Below are positions 63,630-64,000 of a stretch of DNA of 64,000 nucleotides, piece by piece; the first letter of the stretch is position 1, and every line of letters starts with the position of its first letter. The DNA is from Pantoea anthophila. Its GTDB lineage: Bacteria; Pseudomonadota; Gammaproteobacteria; Enterobacterales; Enterobacteriaceae. The stretch lies in the NCBI RefSeq assembly GCF_006494375.1, contig NZ_VHIZ01000037.1, forward strand, positions 334,994 to 398,993. Reading direction: 5' to 3'. A program made the position numbers and the translations under genes. Below the pieces are notes generated by a model. The model worked only from the letters and a program-made list of their open reading frames with translations. It was not told the DNA's origin and did not search any database.

Positions 63630-64000
63630 ATGGCAGAAAAAATGATATTCCTTTCCCATATTCACGAGGAGAAGGAGCTTGCAATCTTATTGCAAGAGAC
63701 AATTGAAAATGAGTTTTCTGGATTCGTAACGGTATTTGTTTCATCAGATGGTTCATCCATACCAATCGGTAGTAACTTCCTGAATGCGATTAGAAAAGGA
63801 TTAACAAAGTCTATTGCTGCAATTTATCTGATTAGCCCTAAATCCGTTAAGAGACCATGGATAAATTTTGAATTAGGTGCTGTCTGGTCTCGCAGTGCTA
63901 TTAGCGAAGACAGCGGTAATGAGGAAATTCCAGCCATGCCTTTTTGTCATTCAGGAATCCATCCCAGTGCATTGCCACAACCGATGTGTAACCTGAATTC
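63630..64000 (+). CDS. TIR-domain protein, N-terminal part
   Basis: The frame is open from ATG 63630 to the window end (123 codons). It starts MAEKMIFLSHIHEEKELAIL and has VFVSSDGSSIPIGSNFLNAI, IAAIYLISPKSV, and PWINFELGAVW. This is a TIR fold: strand A FLSH, BB loop with S-S-D, and the Glu of NFELGAVW at the NADase position. Bacterial TIR proteins usually cleave NAD or make signal nucleotides in anti-phage defence. Base composition is AT-rich, unlike most of the window. The C-terminal part and partners are outside. RBS GGAGA 10 bases upstream. Confidence 0.88.
   Translation, partial: MAEKMIFLSHIHEEKELAILLQETIENEFSGFVTVFVSSDGSSIPIGSNFLNAIRKGLTKSIAAIYLISPKSVKRPWINFELGAVWSRSAISEDSGNEEIPAMPFCHSGIHPSALPQPMCNLN

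Noticed and set aside
1..64000. rRNA, tRNA genes and insertion sequences
   Set aside because: I looked for conserved rRNA/tRNA segments, transposase motifs and flanking inverted repeats with target duplications and found none.

Overview
The window looks like part of a large plasmid from Pantoea or a close relative (Erwiniaceae). Most coding DNA is GC-rich and enterobacterial in style. Its centre is a P1-type replicon (about 7.1-15.1 kb): a DnaA-box/GATC/iteron origin, a P1-like RepA, a very large downstream iteron array, P1-like ParA and ParB, and P1-like parS sites. There are no rRNA or tRNA genes, no insertion sequences and no CRISPR arrays. The gene content (metabolic oxidoreductases, efflux pumps with local regulators, metal uptake, arsenic resistance, lhr) fits the universal Pantoea megaplasmid family LPP-1. 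That assignment rests on memory and synteny, not on a search.

Layout. 1-7 kb: the end of an acyltransferase, a DJ-1/PfpI protein, azlCD with a divergent XRE-cupin regulator, an ASCH protein and a COG0523 metallochaperone sharing a Zur box, an FAD amine oxidoreductase and a succinate-semialdehyde dehydrogenase. 7-15 kb: replication and partition. 13.5-23.7 kb: sugar MFS porter, lipase-like hydrolase, aldo/keto reductase, the 1.5k-residue helicase Lhr and an MFS efflux pump. 23.9-36.3 kb: small detoxification and regulatory modules. These include a TetR gene whose promoter motif recurs twice before the MFS pump at 22.5 kb, LysR with carboxymuconolactone decarboxylase/tautomerase/DUF4865, MarR with a CynX-type MFS across a 36-bp palindrome, SDR with LysR, and a LacI regulator. 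36.6-38.9 kb: an expanded cluster of five YcgZ/YmgA/AriR-like small proteins. 39.4-42.9 kb: sitABCD with tandem MntR-like boxes. 43-46.8 kb: a three-subunit membrane dehydrogenase (gluconate 2-dehydrogenase type). 47-51 kb: a 1343-residue BapA/Ig-type adhesin. 51.7-62.5 kb: VOC, MFS, esterase, LysE/AraC, arsRBC and GNAT genes, one of the latter frameshifted.

The right end (62.5-64 kb) changes character. It is AT-rich, carries a decayed phage tail-completion gene, and ends inside a TIR-domain gene, so it looks like the edge of a phage-derived or defence island that continues beyond the window.

How it works together. RepA should bind the upstream iterons to fire the origin, and the 22-copy downstream array would titrate or handcuff RepA. 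ParA and ParB with the parS sites segregate the plasmid. Most cargo genes come with their own local regulator and a visible operator-like palindrome, so the cargo appears to be built from self-regulated cassettes.
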